Assembly (NCBI GenBank): GCA_050996405.1
Contig: JBPCRW010000151.1
Location: forward strand, 1 to 44,705
DNA from: JBPCRW01 sp050996405
GTDB taxonomy: Bacteria; Acidobacteriota; Blastocatellia; Pyrinomonadales; Pyrinomonadaceae
DNA length: 44,705 bases
Reading direction: 5' to 3'
Below, in pieces: positions 1-8,245 of the stretch (position 1 is its first letter; each line of letters starts with the position of its first letter). The position numbers and the translations under genes are program-made. Below the pieces are notes generated by a model that made no database searches, had not been told where the DNA came from, and saw only the letters and a program-made list of their open reading frames with translations.

Positions 1-1041
1 GTTCCGCGCCAGACACTTTCGGCAATTATGCGCGGGCGCATCGCGGGGATTTCCGGCTGGGTGCTGTTCAATCAGAACAAACCGCCGGAAGCGGTCGTCC
101 GCCTGACACGCGCGGTCAGCGTGCTGCCGGAAAAAAGCGCGTGGTGGCGTTCGAGCATGTGGCGTTTGGGCGTGGCTTTCGATGCCGACGGCAGCCCGCA
201 GCTGGCACTCGACGCTTACGTTAAAAGCTATTTGAGCGCGCCGCCCGACGCGATTAAATATTCGGTTATCGAAACGGTTTATCAAAAAGTGAACGGCAGT
301 CTCGAAGGCTTGGACAAAAAAATCGGCGCGAAACCCGTTGACACAATCGCGGTTGCCGCAACGCCGGAAACGCCTTCGGTATTAAATAATGAAGCTGCCA
401 AAACCGAGTCTTCGCCCATCGCGCCAACGCCCGAAGCAACGCCAACTCTCCCGTCAAAGATTTCCGAAACGCCGAAGTCCGAAGTAACGCCTAAGCCGTC
501 ACCGATACCTGAAACAAAGACTGGAGCCACAGTCAAACCATCGCAGACAACCGCTAAAACTTCCACGCCTTCGCCTTTTGAGCCGATTATTATTACCGTT
601 CCTAAAACCGAAATCGTAAAATCTCCAAAGTCCGATTCGGAAACGGCACAGGCGAATAATCAGGATTCCAAAACATCCGAAAAGCCGAAAAATTCAACGT
701 CGGGCGAGGATTCGGGCAAAGTTCGTCCGCGCGTCAGCGATGCCAAAAACACGGAAAATACAGATTGTCAGCTTGAAGTCGGTCAGGAAAGCATCACAAT
801 TTTGGCAAACGGCGGAAATCTGGGTGTGCTGGTCGGTTTCGAGGGCGGCGGCGATATTTCAAAAATCGTCGCGTCGTCGAGTAATCCGACCGACATCGAT
901 GTTTCGCTCGACCCGGACATCGGCAAACAATCGAACCACGCTTTTTTTATTATCAAATCCATCAGCGCGAAAACCGGAATTTTCACAATCACGTTTGAAT
1001 CGCCGTGCGGCAAAAAGGAAGTTCGGGTAAAGGTTAGATAG
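1..1041 (+). CDS. TPR-like secreted or envelope protein, 5' end missing
   Basis: The reading frame is open from the first base, so the true start lies upstream of the window; the ATG at 28 is internal. The visible N-terminal ~110 residues look like tetratricopeptide helices (the VLFNQNKPPEAVVRLTRAV segment and the following WRLGVAFDADG stretch). Next comes a long low-complexity linker rich in Thr, Pro, Ser and Glu (about residues 120-245). A compact beta-rich C-terminal domain of about 90 residues ends in VRVKVR and has two cysteines (DCQLEVG and SPCGKKE). The linker suggests an exported or surface-exposed protein, but the signal peptide would lie outside the window. I do not recognise a specific family. 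The stop codon touches a period-9 hairpin. Confidence 0.7.
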   Translation, partial: VPRQTLSAIMRGRIAGISGWVLFNQNKPPEAVVRLTRAVSVLPEKSAWWRSSMWRLGVAFDADGSPQLALDAYVKSYLSAPPDAIKYSVIETVYQKVNGSLEGLDKKIGAKPVDTIAVAATPETPSVLNNEAAKTESSPIAPTPEATPTLPSKISETPKSEVTPKPSPIPETKTGATVKPSQTTAKTSTPSPFEPIIITVPKTEIVKSPKSDSETAQANNQDSKTSEKPKNSTSGEDSGKVRPRVSDAKNTENTDCQLEVGQESITILANGGNLGVLVGFEGGGDISKIVASSSNPTDIDVSLDPDIGKQSNHAFFIIKSISAKTGIFTITFESPCGKKEVRVKVR

Positions 1042-1129
1042 ATTTTAGCCGCGTAATTAAACAAATGACACGAGCAAGATTTTTTCATCTTTCGATTCGT
1101 GCAATTTGCGTAATTCGTGGCTAAAATCT
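1041..1129. repeat. Period-9 intergenic hairpin
   Basis: An imperfect inverted repeat fills the gap before era. The left arm (1041-1058) is GATTTTAGCCGCGTAATT. The right arm (1095-1129) consists of 9-base units attcgtgca / atttgcgta / attcgtggc followed by taaaatct. Related elements lie at 15228, 18215, 22421 and 28855. The stem may act as a weak terminator, but there is no T-tract after a GC-rich stem. Confidence 0.75.
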
Positions 1130-1133
1130 TTTT

Positions 1134-2033
1134 ATGGTTGAGAAAAATTTTCGGAGCGGCTACGTCGCTTTGATTGGTCGCCCGAACGCCGGAAAATCTA
1201 CGCTTTTAAATTATCTGGTCGGCGAAAAAATTGCCGCCGTTTCCAACAAACCGCAGACGACGCGCCACAAAATTCAGGGCATTGTTACTTTACCCGAAGG
1301 GCAAATTGTTTTTGTCGATACGCCCGGCGTTCATAAACCCGGATTTTTATTGAATCGAAGAATGATGGCGGCGGTTCACGACGCAATTCTTTCGGTCGAT
1401 GTCGTCGTGCTGCTGCGCGACGCTTCGGTTTCGACCGGCAACGGCGACAAATTTGTTTTGGATTTGGTCAGACAATCTGAAAAACCCGCAATTCTGGTTT
1501 TAAATAAAATTGATAAAATTAAAGACAAGGCGCAGCTTTTGCCGCTCATCGAATACTACGCCGAAGAATATAATTTTGCGGAAATCGTTCCCATTTCCGC
1601 CCTCCGCGGCGAAGCGATTGAAAATCTTTTAAAGCAAATCGTTAAACATCTCCCGACGGGCGAGCCGATTTTCGCCGCCGATGAATTAACAGACCAGCCT
1701 ATTAAAATGATTGTCGCGGAAATGGTGCGCGAAAAAATTTTGCAGACGACGGGCGAAGAAATTCCATACGTAACGGCAGTCGTCACCGAAAAATACGATG
1801 AATCAGACCCGACTATAACGAGAATTTATTGCGCGATTTTTGTCGAGAGAAGTTCGCAAAAGGGAATTATCATCGGCAAAGGCGGCATCAAGCTGAAAAA
1901 AATCGGCACGGAAGCGCGCGTCGACATCGAAAAACTTCTGGGCAAAAAGGTTTTTCTTCAATTGTTCGTCAAAGTCGCTCCAGATTGGCGCAATCGAGGG
2001 CAGGATTTGGACGAAATCGGCATTAAAGAATAA
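1134..2033 (+). CDS. era: GTPase Era
   Basis: Essential GTPase that binds the 3' end of 16S rRNA and assists 30S ribosome assembly. All GTPase motifs are present: G1 GRPNAGKST (residues ~16-24), G2 TTRHKIQG, G3 DTPGVH, G4 NKID and G5 SALRGE. The C-terminal KH domain carries GIIIGKGGIKLKKIG, the RNA-binding loop. The length of 299 residues is normal for the family. The stop codon is followed immediately by the prmA start (TAA-ATG), so the two genes are probably co-transcribed and translationally coupled. Confidence 0.97.
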   Translation: MVEKNFRSGYVALIGRPNAGKSTLLNYLVGEKIAAVSNKPQTTRHKIQGIVTLPEGQIVFVDTPGVHKPGFLLNRRMMAAVHDAILSVDVVVLLRDASVSTGNGDKFVLDLVRQSEKPAILVLNKIDKIKDKAQLLPLIEYYAEEYNFAEIVPISALRGEAIENLLKQIVKHLPTGEPIFAADELTDQPIKMIVAEMVREKILQTTGEEIPYVTAVVTEKYDESDPTITRIYCAIFVERSSQKGIIIGKGGIKLKKIGTEARVDIEKLLGKKVFLQLFVKVAPDWRNRGQDLDEIGIKE

Positions 2034-2927
2034 ATGGACAGTCAAAAAAAATGGTTTGCGGTTGACATTGCAATTGACGCGGCGGCGGCGGAAACAGTCG
2101 AGTTTGCGTTGAATGAAGCGGGCGCGCTCGGCACGGAAATCGACATTTTCGGCGGGAAAAACGATTTGGAAATTCTGACGGTCGTCGGATATTTTAACGA
2201 AAAACCGGACGGCGAAATTTTGCAAAACGAACTTGTCGAAGCGTTGCGGATTTACGATCTTTCGAGTGCTGTGATAAAAAAAATCGAATGGCGCGAAGTT
2301 GAAAATAAAGACTGGCTCGAAGAATGGAAAAAACATTGGAAGCCGACAATAGCCGGAAAATTTATTATCGCGCCGACTTGGGAAAAAGTTAAATCAACCA
2401 ACAAAATCGTTATTAGAATTGAACCGAGTATGGCGTTCGGCACGGGAACGCACGAAACGACGCGGCTTTGTTTAAAGGCAATCGAAGAAAATTATTTGCC
2501 GGGAATGAGTTTTTTCGATGTCGGCACGGGAACGGGAATTTTAGCGATTGCCGCTTTAAAATTGAAGTCCAGAGTTCAGAGTCCAAAGTCCGGAGTCAAC
2601 AACATCGCCGGATGCGACACGGATGAACATTCAATAAAAATTGCCCGCGAAAATGCGGCGACGAATGAAGCCGGTGAAATAGAATTTTATGCCGGAACAA
2701 TTATTGAAGAAACACCGCTATTTGATTTCGTCTGCGCCAATCTGACGGCGGATGTCATCGTTCCGCTACTGCCGCTGCTGGTGAAAAAGTTTCGTCGTTT
2801 TCTCATTTTATCGGGGATTTTAAAGGAACAGGAAAATTCGGTGGTCGAAGAATTGAGAAAATTTAGAATCGAAAATCCGCAAATCGAATCCGACGGCGAG
2901 TGGATTTCTATTCAAGTAAAAAGGTAA
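2034..2927 (+). CDS. prmA: Ribosomal protein L11 methyltransferase
   Basis: SAM-dependent methyltransferase expected to trimethylate ribosomal protein L11. The N-terminal ~90 residues form the L11-binding domain, followed by the conserved WLEEWKKHWKP segment and IEPSMAFGTGTHETTRLC. The SAM-binding motif I is FFDVGTGTGILAIAAL and the catalytic-region motif is CANLTADVI. About 12 residues (177-188, KSRVQSPKSGVN) right after motif I are encoded by five heptanucleotide repeat units, where the family normally runs directly into the next strand (here IAGCDTDEHS). The gene abuts era, and its last codons and stop lie inside another period-7 repeat. Confidence 0.95.
   Translation: MDSQKKWFAVDIAIDAAAAETVEFALNEAGALGTEIDIFGGKNDLEILTVVGYFNEKPDGEILQNELVEALRIYDLSSAVIKKIEWREVENKDWLEEWKKHWKPTIAGKFIIAPTWEKVKSTNKIVIRIEPSMAFGTGTHETTRLCLKAIEENYLPGMSFFDVGTGTGILAIAALKLKSRVQSPKSGVNNIAGCDTDEHSIKIARENAATNEAGEIEFYAGTIIEETPLFDFVCANLTADVIVPLLPLLVKKFRRFLILSGILKEQENSVVEELRKFRIENPQIESDGEWISIQVKR
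2564..2598. repeat. Period-7 repeat inside prmA
   Basis: Five consecutive 7-base units: gaagtcc, agagttc, agagtcc, aaagtcc, ggagtca. They are read in frame within prmA, just after SAM motif I. Confidence 0.85.
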
Positions 2928-2990
2928 AAGTAAAAAGGCAAAACAAAATTCACGCTCCAAACTTTTGCCTTTTTACTTTTACCTTTTGCC
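2916..2990. repeat. Period-7 inverted repeat between convergent genes
   Basis: The left arm is gtaaaaa, ggtaaaa, gtaaaaa, ggcaaaa (2916-2943). The right arm is ttttgcc, tttttac, ttttacc, ttttgcc (2963-2990). The arms pair to form a long AT-rich hairpin. The prmA stop codon lies in the left arm and the stop of the convergent Ycf48-like gene starts one base beyond the right arm. It may serve both genes as a transcription end signal. Confidence 0.8.
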
Positions 2991-4982
2991 TTAATTTTCT
3001 TTTTTCGGCGGCGCGGCGGGTGGAATATCGCCGTCGTCTGGAATGGTCAAAAGCGGCGTGCGCGCTTTTAAAGATGGTTTGCGCGAGCGAAGAATCGGCG
3101 GAAGGTGAGGCGAGCCGGTTTTAACGGTCGAAAAAGTTTCGACGCGCCGCAGAATCGAGCCGCCGCGCCCCGCCACCCACAGCGAAATCCCGCCGCGATA
3201 AACTACTGCCTGCAAAGAATTACTTGTAATGTTCGGCTGAATCTCCCAGTTTTGTCCGCCGTCTATCGTTCGCAAAACTGCGCCCTGCTCGCCGACAATA
3301 ATCGCTTCGTTTCTGCTGTAAGCCGTCACCGCGTATAAATTTATTTTCAAACTCGATTCCTGGTCCTGCCACGTCGCGCCGCCGTCGTCGGTTCGCAAAA
3401 TCGTGCCGTTCGCGCCGACGGCGTAACCGCTTTTTTCATCAAAGAGGCTTAGCGCGTAAAGGTTTTCTTTCAAATTCAATTTGACCGTTTTCCAACTCTC
3501 GCCGCCGTCCGTCGTGAGCAAAATCGTTCCCCTGTCGCCGATAACAACGCCGCGTTTCGCGTCAAAAAATTTTATGTCTTCGAGCCATTGGCGTGTTCCC
3601 GATTCGACAATTTCCCAGTATGCGCCGCCCGTATCGGAACGCATAATCGTGCCGTTCGCGCCGACGGCGAAGCCCGTTTTTTCGTTTGTAAAAAACACAC
3701 CCGACAAATCTTCGTCCGTATTGGAAACGCCTTTGCCCCAGCTTGCGCCGCCGTTTATCGAACGCAGAATCGCGCCTTTGTCGCCAGCAATCCAGCCGCG
3801 TTTTTCGTCTATAAAATAAAGCGCGTTTAGATTTTCTTCCGTGCCGGAATAGACGGGAAGCCAGCTTTTTCCGGCATCATTCGTAATCCAGATTTTTCCG
3901 TTTGACCCGCACGCCCAGCCGTAATCTTCATTCAAAAAAGCCAAATCGTTGACGTTATCGCGCCCGCCGATTGAAAGCCGCTGCCAACTATAGCCGCCGT
4001 CGTCGGTGCGAATCGTCAAGCCGTTTTCGCCGACCGCCCAGCCTGTAAAAGCGTCGGCAAATTGAATGGAAACCAATTTCGGACGAGTGCGAACGTTAAA
4101 AGGAAGCCATGTCGCGCCGCCGTCGCCCGTTAGCCAGACCATCCCGCCCGCGTCGGTCATCCAGCCGTTTTTCTCATCCGTAAAATCAAGCGCGAGAAAA
4201 TCCGTCCGGCTAAAAACATTAATTTTTTTCCACGTCGCGCCGCCGTCTTCCGTTTTGACGACGCAGCCACCGTAGCCTGCCGCAACTGCTTTTTCAGCCG
4301 TCAGAAAAACAACATCGTTCATCGTCGCGCCATCGCACAAAATATTTTTTTCCCAGCTTGCGCCCCCATCTTTGGTTACTAGCAAAATTCCGTTTTCGCC
4401 GACGACCAATCCGTCTGTCGAATTTAGAAAACTGGTTTTTAAAAGATGTTCGCTCGTGCCTGACGGTTGATTTTCCCAAGTCGCGCCGCCGTCCGTCGTG
4501 TGCAGAACGCGCCCGTAAGTTCCGACCGCCCAGCCGTAATCTTCGCCCGCGAAAGTTACGCTGTAAAGATGGTCTTTCGCTTCGATTGGGCTTCGCACCC
4601 ATTTTTTTCCGCCGTCCGTCGTCAGCAAAATTGTGCCGCGCGCGCCGACTACAACCACGTTCTGTTTGTCTTTGATAAAAATGCCGGAAAGCGTTACATC
4701 AACCGGCGACTGCTGCTCTTGCCAATTAAAACCGCCGTCGTCGGTGCGAAGAATCGTGCCGTCCGTGCCGACGGCAAATCCGGTCTGTTTGTCTTTATCA
4801 AAACGAATCGAAAGAAGTTCATTTCCCTGCGGCAGAGGATTTTGCCAAACCCAGCCAAGCGAATCTTTCCTTTGCGCGAAAGCGGCGGTAACGAGCAGTA
4901 AGCAGTAAGCAGTAAAAGCAAAACATAAAAAGGTGGATATGAAAAATTTATTTCTCTCCGCTTCATATTTTGCATTTTGCAT
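2991..4982 (-). CDS. Secreted Ycf48-like beta-propeller repeat protein
   Basis: 663 residues. A hydrophobic N-terminus (about residues 12-36, ending TAAFAQ) looks like a signal peptide. The rest is roughly a dozen copies of a ~42-residue unit of the type GWAVGxxGTILRTxDGGxxW, typical of Ycf48/BNR-type beta-propellers. A short Pro/Lys-rich tail follows. In photosynthetic organisms Ycf48 assists photosystem II assembly; in heterotrophs such repeat proteins are secreted and of unknown role, so I assign only the fold. The start codon and part of the signal peptide are encoded by heptanucleotide repeats. No other in-frame Met precedes the repeats. The start lies 18 bases after the rnhA stop, suggesting the last gene of that operon. 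Confidence 0.85.
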   Translation of the reverse strand: MQNAKYEAERNKFFISTFLCFAFTAYCLLLVTAAFAQRKDSLGWVWQNPLPQGNELLSIRFDKDKQTGFAVGTDGTILRTDDGGFNWQEQQSPVDVTLSGIFIKDKQNVVVVGARGTILLTTDGGKKWVRSPIEAKDHLYSVTFAGEDYGWAVGTYGRVLHTTDGGATWENQPSGTSEHLLKTSFLNSTDGLVVGENGILLVTKDGGASWEKNILCDGATMNDVVFLTAEKAVAAGYGGCVVKTEDGGATWKKINVFSRTDFLALDFTDEKNGWMTDAGGMVWLTGDGGATWLPFNVRTRPKLVSIQFADAFTGWAVGENGLTIRTDDGGYSWQRLSIGGRDNVNDLAFLNEDYGWACGSNGKIWITNDAGKSWLPVYSGTEENLNALYFIDEKRGWIAGDKGAILRSINGGASWGKGVSNTDEDLSGVFFTNEKTGFAVGANGTIMRSDTGGAYWEIVESGTRQWLEDIKFFDAKRGVVIGDRGTILLTTDGGESWKTVKLNLKENLYALSLFDEKSGYAVGANGTILRTDDGGATWQDQESSLKINLYAVTAYSRNEAIIVGEQGAVLRTIDGGQNWEIQPNITSNSLQAVVYRGGISLWVAGRGGSILRRVETFSTVKTGSPHLPPILRSRKPSLKARTPLLTIPDDGDIPPAAPPKKEN
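4894..4914. repeat. Period-7 repeat encoding part of a signal peptide
   Basis: Three perfect AGCAGTA units. Read on the minus strand they encode TAYCLLLV, part of the hydrophobic core of the Ycf48-like protein's leader. Confidence 0.85.
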
Positions 4983-4999
4983 TTTGCGTTTTGCATTTT
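4965..4999. repeat. Period-7 repeat carrying a start codon
   Basis: Five units: atatttt, gcatttt, gcatttt, gcgtttt, gcatttt. The CAT at 4980-4982 is the start codon of the Ycf48-like gene. The array fills most of the gap to rnhA. Confidence 0.85.
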
Positions 5000-5000
5000 C

Positions 5001-5471
5001 TTAAATTTCTACGGCTCCAATTTCCGCCGCCGCTTCGTCAAACATCGCCGCGTCAATCCGTCCGAGTTCCGCCGTTTTTCTCGCTAAGCTGTCCACGACT
5101 TCCTGCACGTTGTGTCCGGCGTGACCTTTGATCCATTCCCATTTTATTTGATGCCGGCTCGCTTCTTTGTCTAATTTCGCCCACCAATCGAGATTAGTTT
5201 TTTTACGAAAATTTCCGGTCATTGTTTCGACGACGTAGCGCGAATCGCTCAAAATCCTGACTTTGCAAGGCTCGCGCAAAGTTTTCAGTCCAATCGTCGC
5301 CGCCGCAATTTCCGCCTGCTGATTCGTCGCGTTTCCCAAAAATTCTCCAAACGCCCGCCACAAACCTTTGTATCCCAAAATCGCCACCGCCGCCGCGCGC
5401 GGATTTCTCTTGCCGTTTCCGAGACTCGAACCGTCGCAGACGATTGTTACTTCTTTCATAAAGTTCGTCAA
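5001..5471 (-). CDS. rnhA: Ribonuclease HI
   Basis: Cleaves the RNA strand of RNA-DNA hybrids (R-loops, primers). The four acidic catalytic residues are visible in order: Asp in VCDGSSLGNG, Glu in NQQAEIAAA, Asp in ILSDSRYVVE and Asp in VVDSLARKTAE. WEWIKGHAGH is the usual segment before the last one. 156 residues is normal. Met5 (MKEVTIV) is an alternative start. It begins only 5 bases after the sbcC-like stop codon, so the two are almost certainly co-transcribed. Confidence 0.95.
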   Translation of the reverse strand: MTNFMKEVTIVCDGSSLGNGKRNPRAAAVAILGYKGLWRAFGEFLGNATNQQAEIAAATIGLKTLREPCKVRILSDSRYVVETMTGNFRKKTNLDWWAKLDKEASRHQIKWEWIKGHAGHNVQEVVDSLARKTAELGRIDAAMFDEAAAEIGAVEI

Positions 5472-5476
5472 AATTT

Positions 5477-8167
5477 TTACGTTGCCGCTTCCGTTTTGTC
5501 GCCAATCGAAACCTCATAATCAACATAATCTACAAAAGTATCGTCGTGCGAGATAACAAACAATTGGTCAAAAATTGGCTTTCCGGCAACTTGTTTTTTT
5601 GTAATGCGGCTGATTTGCTCTGCCAAATTTTCGCGCCTTTCTGCATCCATATTCGTCGTCGGCTCGTCAAAAAACGCGATGCGAATGTCGGAAAGCTGCA
5701 TCAAAAGCGCGAGCCGCACGCTCAAAGCCGCCGCCATTTGTTCGCCGCCGGAAAGGTTGATAAACGGGCGTTCGTGACCATTTTCTTCCAGCACGATGCC
5801 GTAATCTTCCGTCCATTTTAAAGTTCGCTCGGCGTTTCCACTGATTTCACGAAACATCTGATTGGCTTCGAGCGAAACATAATGCACGTAATTTCGTGCG
5901 ACACGCGGCGCGGCTTCCTTCAAAGTTTCGCGGATAAAATCCGTCGTTTCGGCAACCTTTTCGAGTTTATCTTTCTCCGCAAACTCCAATTGCATCGCCG
6001 CGCGAATTTCCGTCAAACGTTTTAATTCATTTTCCAACTCGGATTTTCGCCTTTGAGTTTCTTCAAATCTGGCTTTGGTTTCTGCCAGACGCTTTTCCGC
6101 ATCGAGCAGTAAAACCTTTTCCGATAGATGTCGCTGGCGGTCATAATCTTTGCTTGCCGTTTCAAATTCAGCCGCCGCTTTCTCAAATTCCGTTTTCAGA
6201 TTTGCCAATTTGAGCGCGGCTTTTTCAAATTCCTTTTCGCGTTCGGGTAGAAATTTGGCGGTTGTTTCGTGCGATAAAAATTCGCGGTGCGCTGTTGCCG
6301 TGCGATTGCGCTCGGCGGAAACTAGCGCGTAATTCGCGTCCAAATCTTTATAAACTTCCAACTGGTCTGTAAAAATCCGGCGGTCGCTTTCCAGACGCTC
6401 CAAATTTTTTTCGACTTCGGATAATTTTTCGCGGATTCGCGGCGCGTGTTCGGCTTCCGCCTGTTTGATTTTCAAAAGCTCGCGCGGGCTTCCCAGAGTT
6501 TTTAATTTTGTTTCGGTTTCGTTAATTTCAGATTGCGTTTTCGCTAAATTATCCGCCAGAATTTTATAGCCCGTTTGCCTTTCGCGCAAGCGTTTTCCTT
6601 CGTCAACAACCGTTTTTTCGTGTTCGCGCAATTTCTCCAAAACGGCGGCGGCTTTTTCGGCTTCACGCGCGTTTTCGAGCAATTCGGCGTTTTGTTTTTT
6701 GTTCGTTTCAAGAACGGAAATTTGTCCGGCGATTTCGCCGAATTGATTTTTAACAAAACCTTCGAGCGTTTGTCCTTGCTTCAAATTCAAACATTTTTCC
6801 GACAAAATCGGACACAACCCGTTTCTAATTTCGCTCTGAAATTTTCTATCGCTTTCGAGCTTTGCTTTCAGTTCGGCGAGTTTGTTTGTCAGTCGCGTTT
6901 CCGTTTCGCCGAGCATTTTTACATTCGCCGCGCTTTCCGCCGCGCTTTCCGCTTTGGCAATATCCGTCTTATTTTTTTTGTATCTTTCGAGCTGTTCGCC
7001 GATTTCAGGATTGAGAATTTTCAACTCGCGTTCGGCGTTTTTTTCTTCCGCCAGACGGGTTTTCAAAATTCCGAGTTGTTTTTCCAGTTCCTCCTGTTCG
7101 GCAACTTTCGGTTCGAGCAGTTCGATTTCCTGATGCGCCTTTAAAGCATTTTCCAGATTTTCCTGAAACTTTCTCCGGTCGGCTTTGACGTTGATTTGCG
7201 CGGTTTCAACCGTTGTTTTTTTCGTGTTTAATTTGTCGCGCTCGATACGTTCGCGTTCCAGTTCGGTCAGACGCGCCAGAGCCGATAAATAAATTTGATA
7301 GTCGGCTTCGACCGTTTTGATTTTCGCGGCGGAAATTTGCGATTGATTTTTTTCCGCTTCCTTTTGTTTGAGAACAACTTCGGCAGTCGCTAAATCAGAC
7401 TGCAATTTATCGCGCCTTGTTTTTAATTCGTTAATCTGTGTTTCGGTTTCGTCAAATCTTTTAACGATTTTCTTTTTTTCGGTGGTTTCCCGATTAAGAT
7501 TCTCCAAACTCGCGGAAAGAGTTGCAATTTGTCCGCTGAAATTTTTGTAGTCCGCTTCAACCGCGTCGAGCCTCGACAATTCGCCTTCGGCACGACCGAT
7601 TTTGATATTCATCATGTTGATTTTCGTTTCGATATAACGCGCCGTTTCGCGGAGTTTTTCCGCGCCCTGTCGATATTCTTCAACCTTTAAAAGTTTATCA
7701 AAAGCCTTTTTTCGTTCGGTCGCGGATTCGAGGAAAATCGCCGTAAAAGTGCCTTGCGGAACGCCGATGGCGCGGCGGAAAAGCGATTCCAAATCCGTTC
7801 CCGCTTCCACGCCGAGATGCTGGCGCAAAAAGCGCGTGACTTCTTCTTTTTTGTCGGCGATTTTCGCCTTTAGCTGCGGGTCATAAACATAGTAGCCGTT
7901 CGCCGTATCACGATAAACCAGATATTCGCGCTCGTCGAGCGAGCTTTCAAACACGACGCGGGCAACGCCTTTTCCCTTCGCGCCGCGCTTGGCAAAATCA
8001 TCTTTTTTGTAATCGAGTAAATCAAACAGCGTCCACGCGACGGCTTCGATAATCGTCGTTTTGCCCGCGCCATTCGCGCCCGTTATCGCCGTCGTTCCGC
8101 GCTCGAAACTAAAAATTTCATGAGCGTGAGATTTGATGTTTTCAAGTTCAACTTTGGTGATGTGCAT
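5477..8167 (-). CDS. sbcC: SbcC/Rad50-like coiled-coil ATPase
   Basis: About 896 residues with Rad50/SbcC architecture. The Walker A motif is GANGAGKTT (residues ~30-38). Two long charged coiled-coil arms follow, with a central turn (~451-458) holding a CPILSEKC motif. The ABC signature LSGGEQ is near residue 803, then Walker B IAFFDEPT and a switch histidine in VISHDD. Such proteins bind DNA ends and work with an SbcD/Mre11 nuclease; no sbcD lies in the window. I start at Met10 of the longest frame (MHITKVELENIKSHAHE), because the upstream codons come from a heptanucleotide repeat and this matches the family N-terminus. The central cysteines are spaced CX6C rather than the CXXC zinc hook of classical Rad50. 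Confidence 0.88.
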   Translation of the reverse strand: MHITKVELENIKSHAHEIFSFERGTTAITGANGAGKTTIIEAVAWTLFDLLDYKKDDFAKRGAKGKGVARVVFESSLDEREYLVYRDTANGYYVYDPQLKAKIADKKEEVTRFLRQHLGVEAGTDLESLFRRAIGVPQGTFTAIFLESATERKKAFDKLLKVEEYRQGAEKLRETARYIETKINMMNIKIGRAEGELSRLDAVEADYKNFSGQIATLSASLENLNRETTEKKKIVKRFDETETQINELKTRRDKLQSDLATAEVVLKQKEAEKNQSQISAAKIKTVEADYQIYLSALARLTELERERIERDKLNTKKTTVETAQINVKADRRKFQENLENALKAHQEIELLEPKVAEQEELEKQLGILKTRLAEEKNAERELKILNPEIGEQLERYKKNKTDIAKAESAAESAANVKMLGETETRLTNKLAELKAKLESDRKFQSEIRNGLCPILSEKCLNLKQGQTLEGFVKNQFGEIAGQISVLETNKKQNAELLENAREAEKAAAVLEKLREHEKTVVDEGKRLRERQTGYKILADNLAKTQSEINETETKLKTLGSPRELLKIKQAEAEHAPRIREKLSEVEKNLERLESDRRIFTDQLEVYKDLDANYALVSAERNRTATAHREFLSHETTAKFLPEREKEFEKAALKLANLKTEFEKAAAEFETASKDYDRQRHLSEKVLLLDAEKRLAETKARFEETQRRKSELENELKRLTEIRAAMQLEFAEKDKLEKVAETTDFIRETLKEAAPRVARNYVHYVSLEANQMFREISGNAERTLKWTEDYGIVLEENGHERPFINLSGGEQMAAALSVRLALLMQLSDIRIAFFDEPTTNMDAERRENLAEQISRITKKQVAGKPIFDQLFVISHDDTFVDYVDYEVSIGDKTEAAT

Positions 8168-8176
8168 GTTAAAAAT

Positions 8177-8245
8177 GTAAAGCGTAAAGCGCAAAATGCA
8201 AAATGCTCCGAAGCGTATTTTGCAATTTAAACTTTGAATTTTGCA
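8177..8245. repeat. Period-7 hairpin upstream of sbcC
   Basis: Left units: gtaaagc x2, gcaaaat x2 (8177-8204). Right units: gtatttt, gcaattt, aaacttt, gaatttt (8215-8242). The arms are partly complementary. The element fills the sua5-sbcC gap, and no clear Shine-Dalgarno sequence is seen before the sbcC ATG. Confidence 0.75.

Noticed and set aside
1803..2336. Open frame of 177 codons opposite era and prmA
   Set aside because: Spans two conserved genes in antisense; composition is that of a shadow frame.
4066..4908. Several plus-strand frames over the Ycf48-like gene
   Set aside because: Repetitive shadows of the GTILRTxDGG units in antisense.
6575..7144. Open frame of 189 codons on the plus strand opposite the sbcC-like gene
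   Set aside because: Phe/Arg-rich composition typical of the reverse strand of a coiled-coil gene; no motif and no ribosome binding site.
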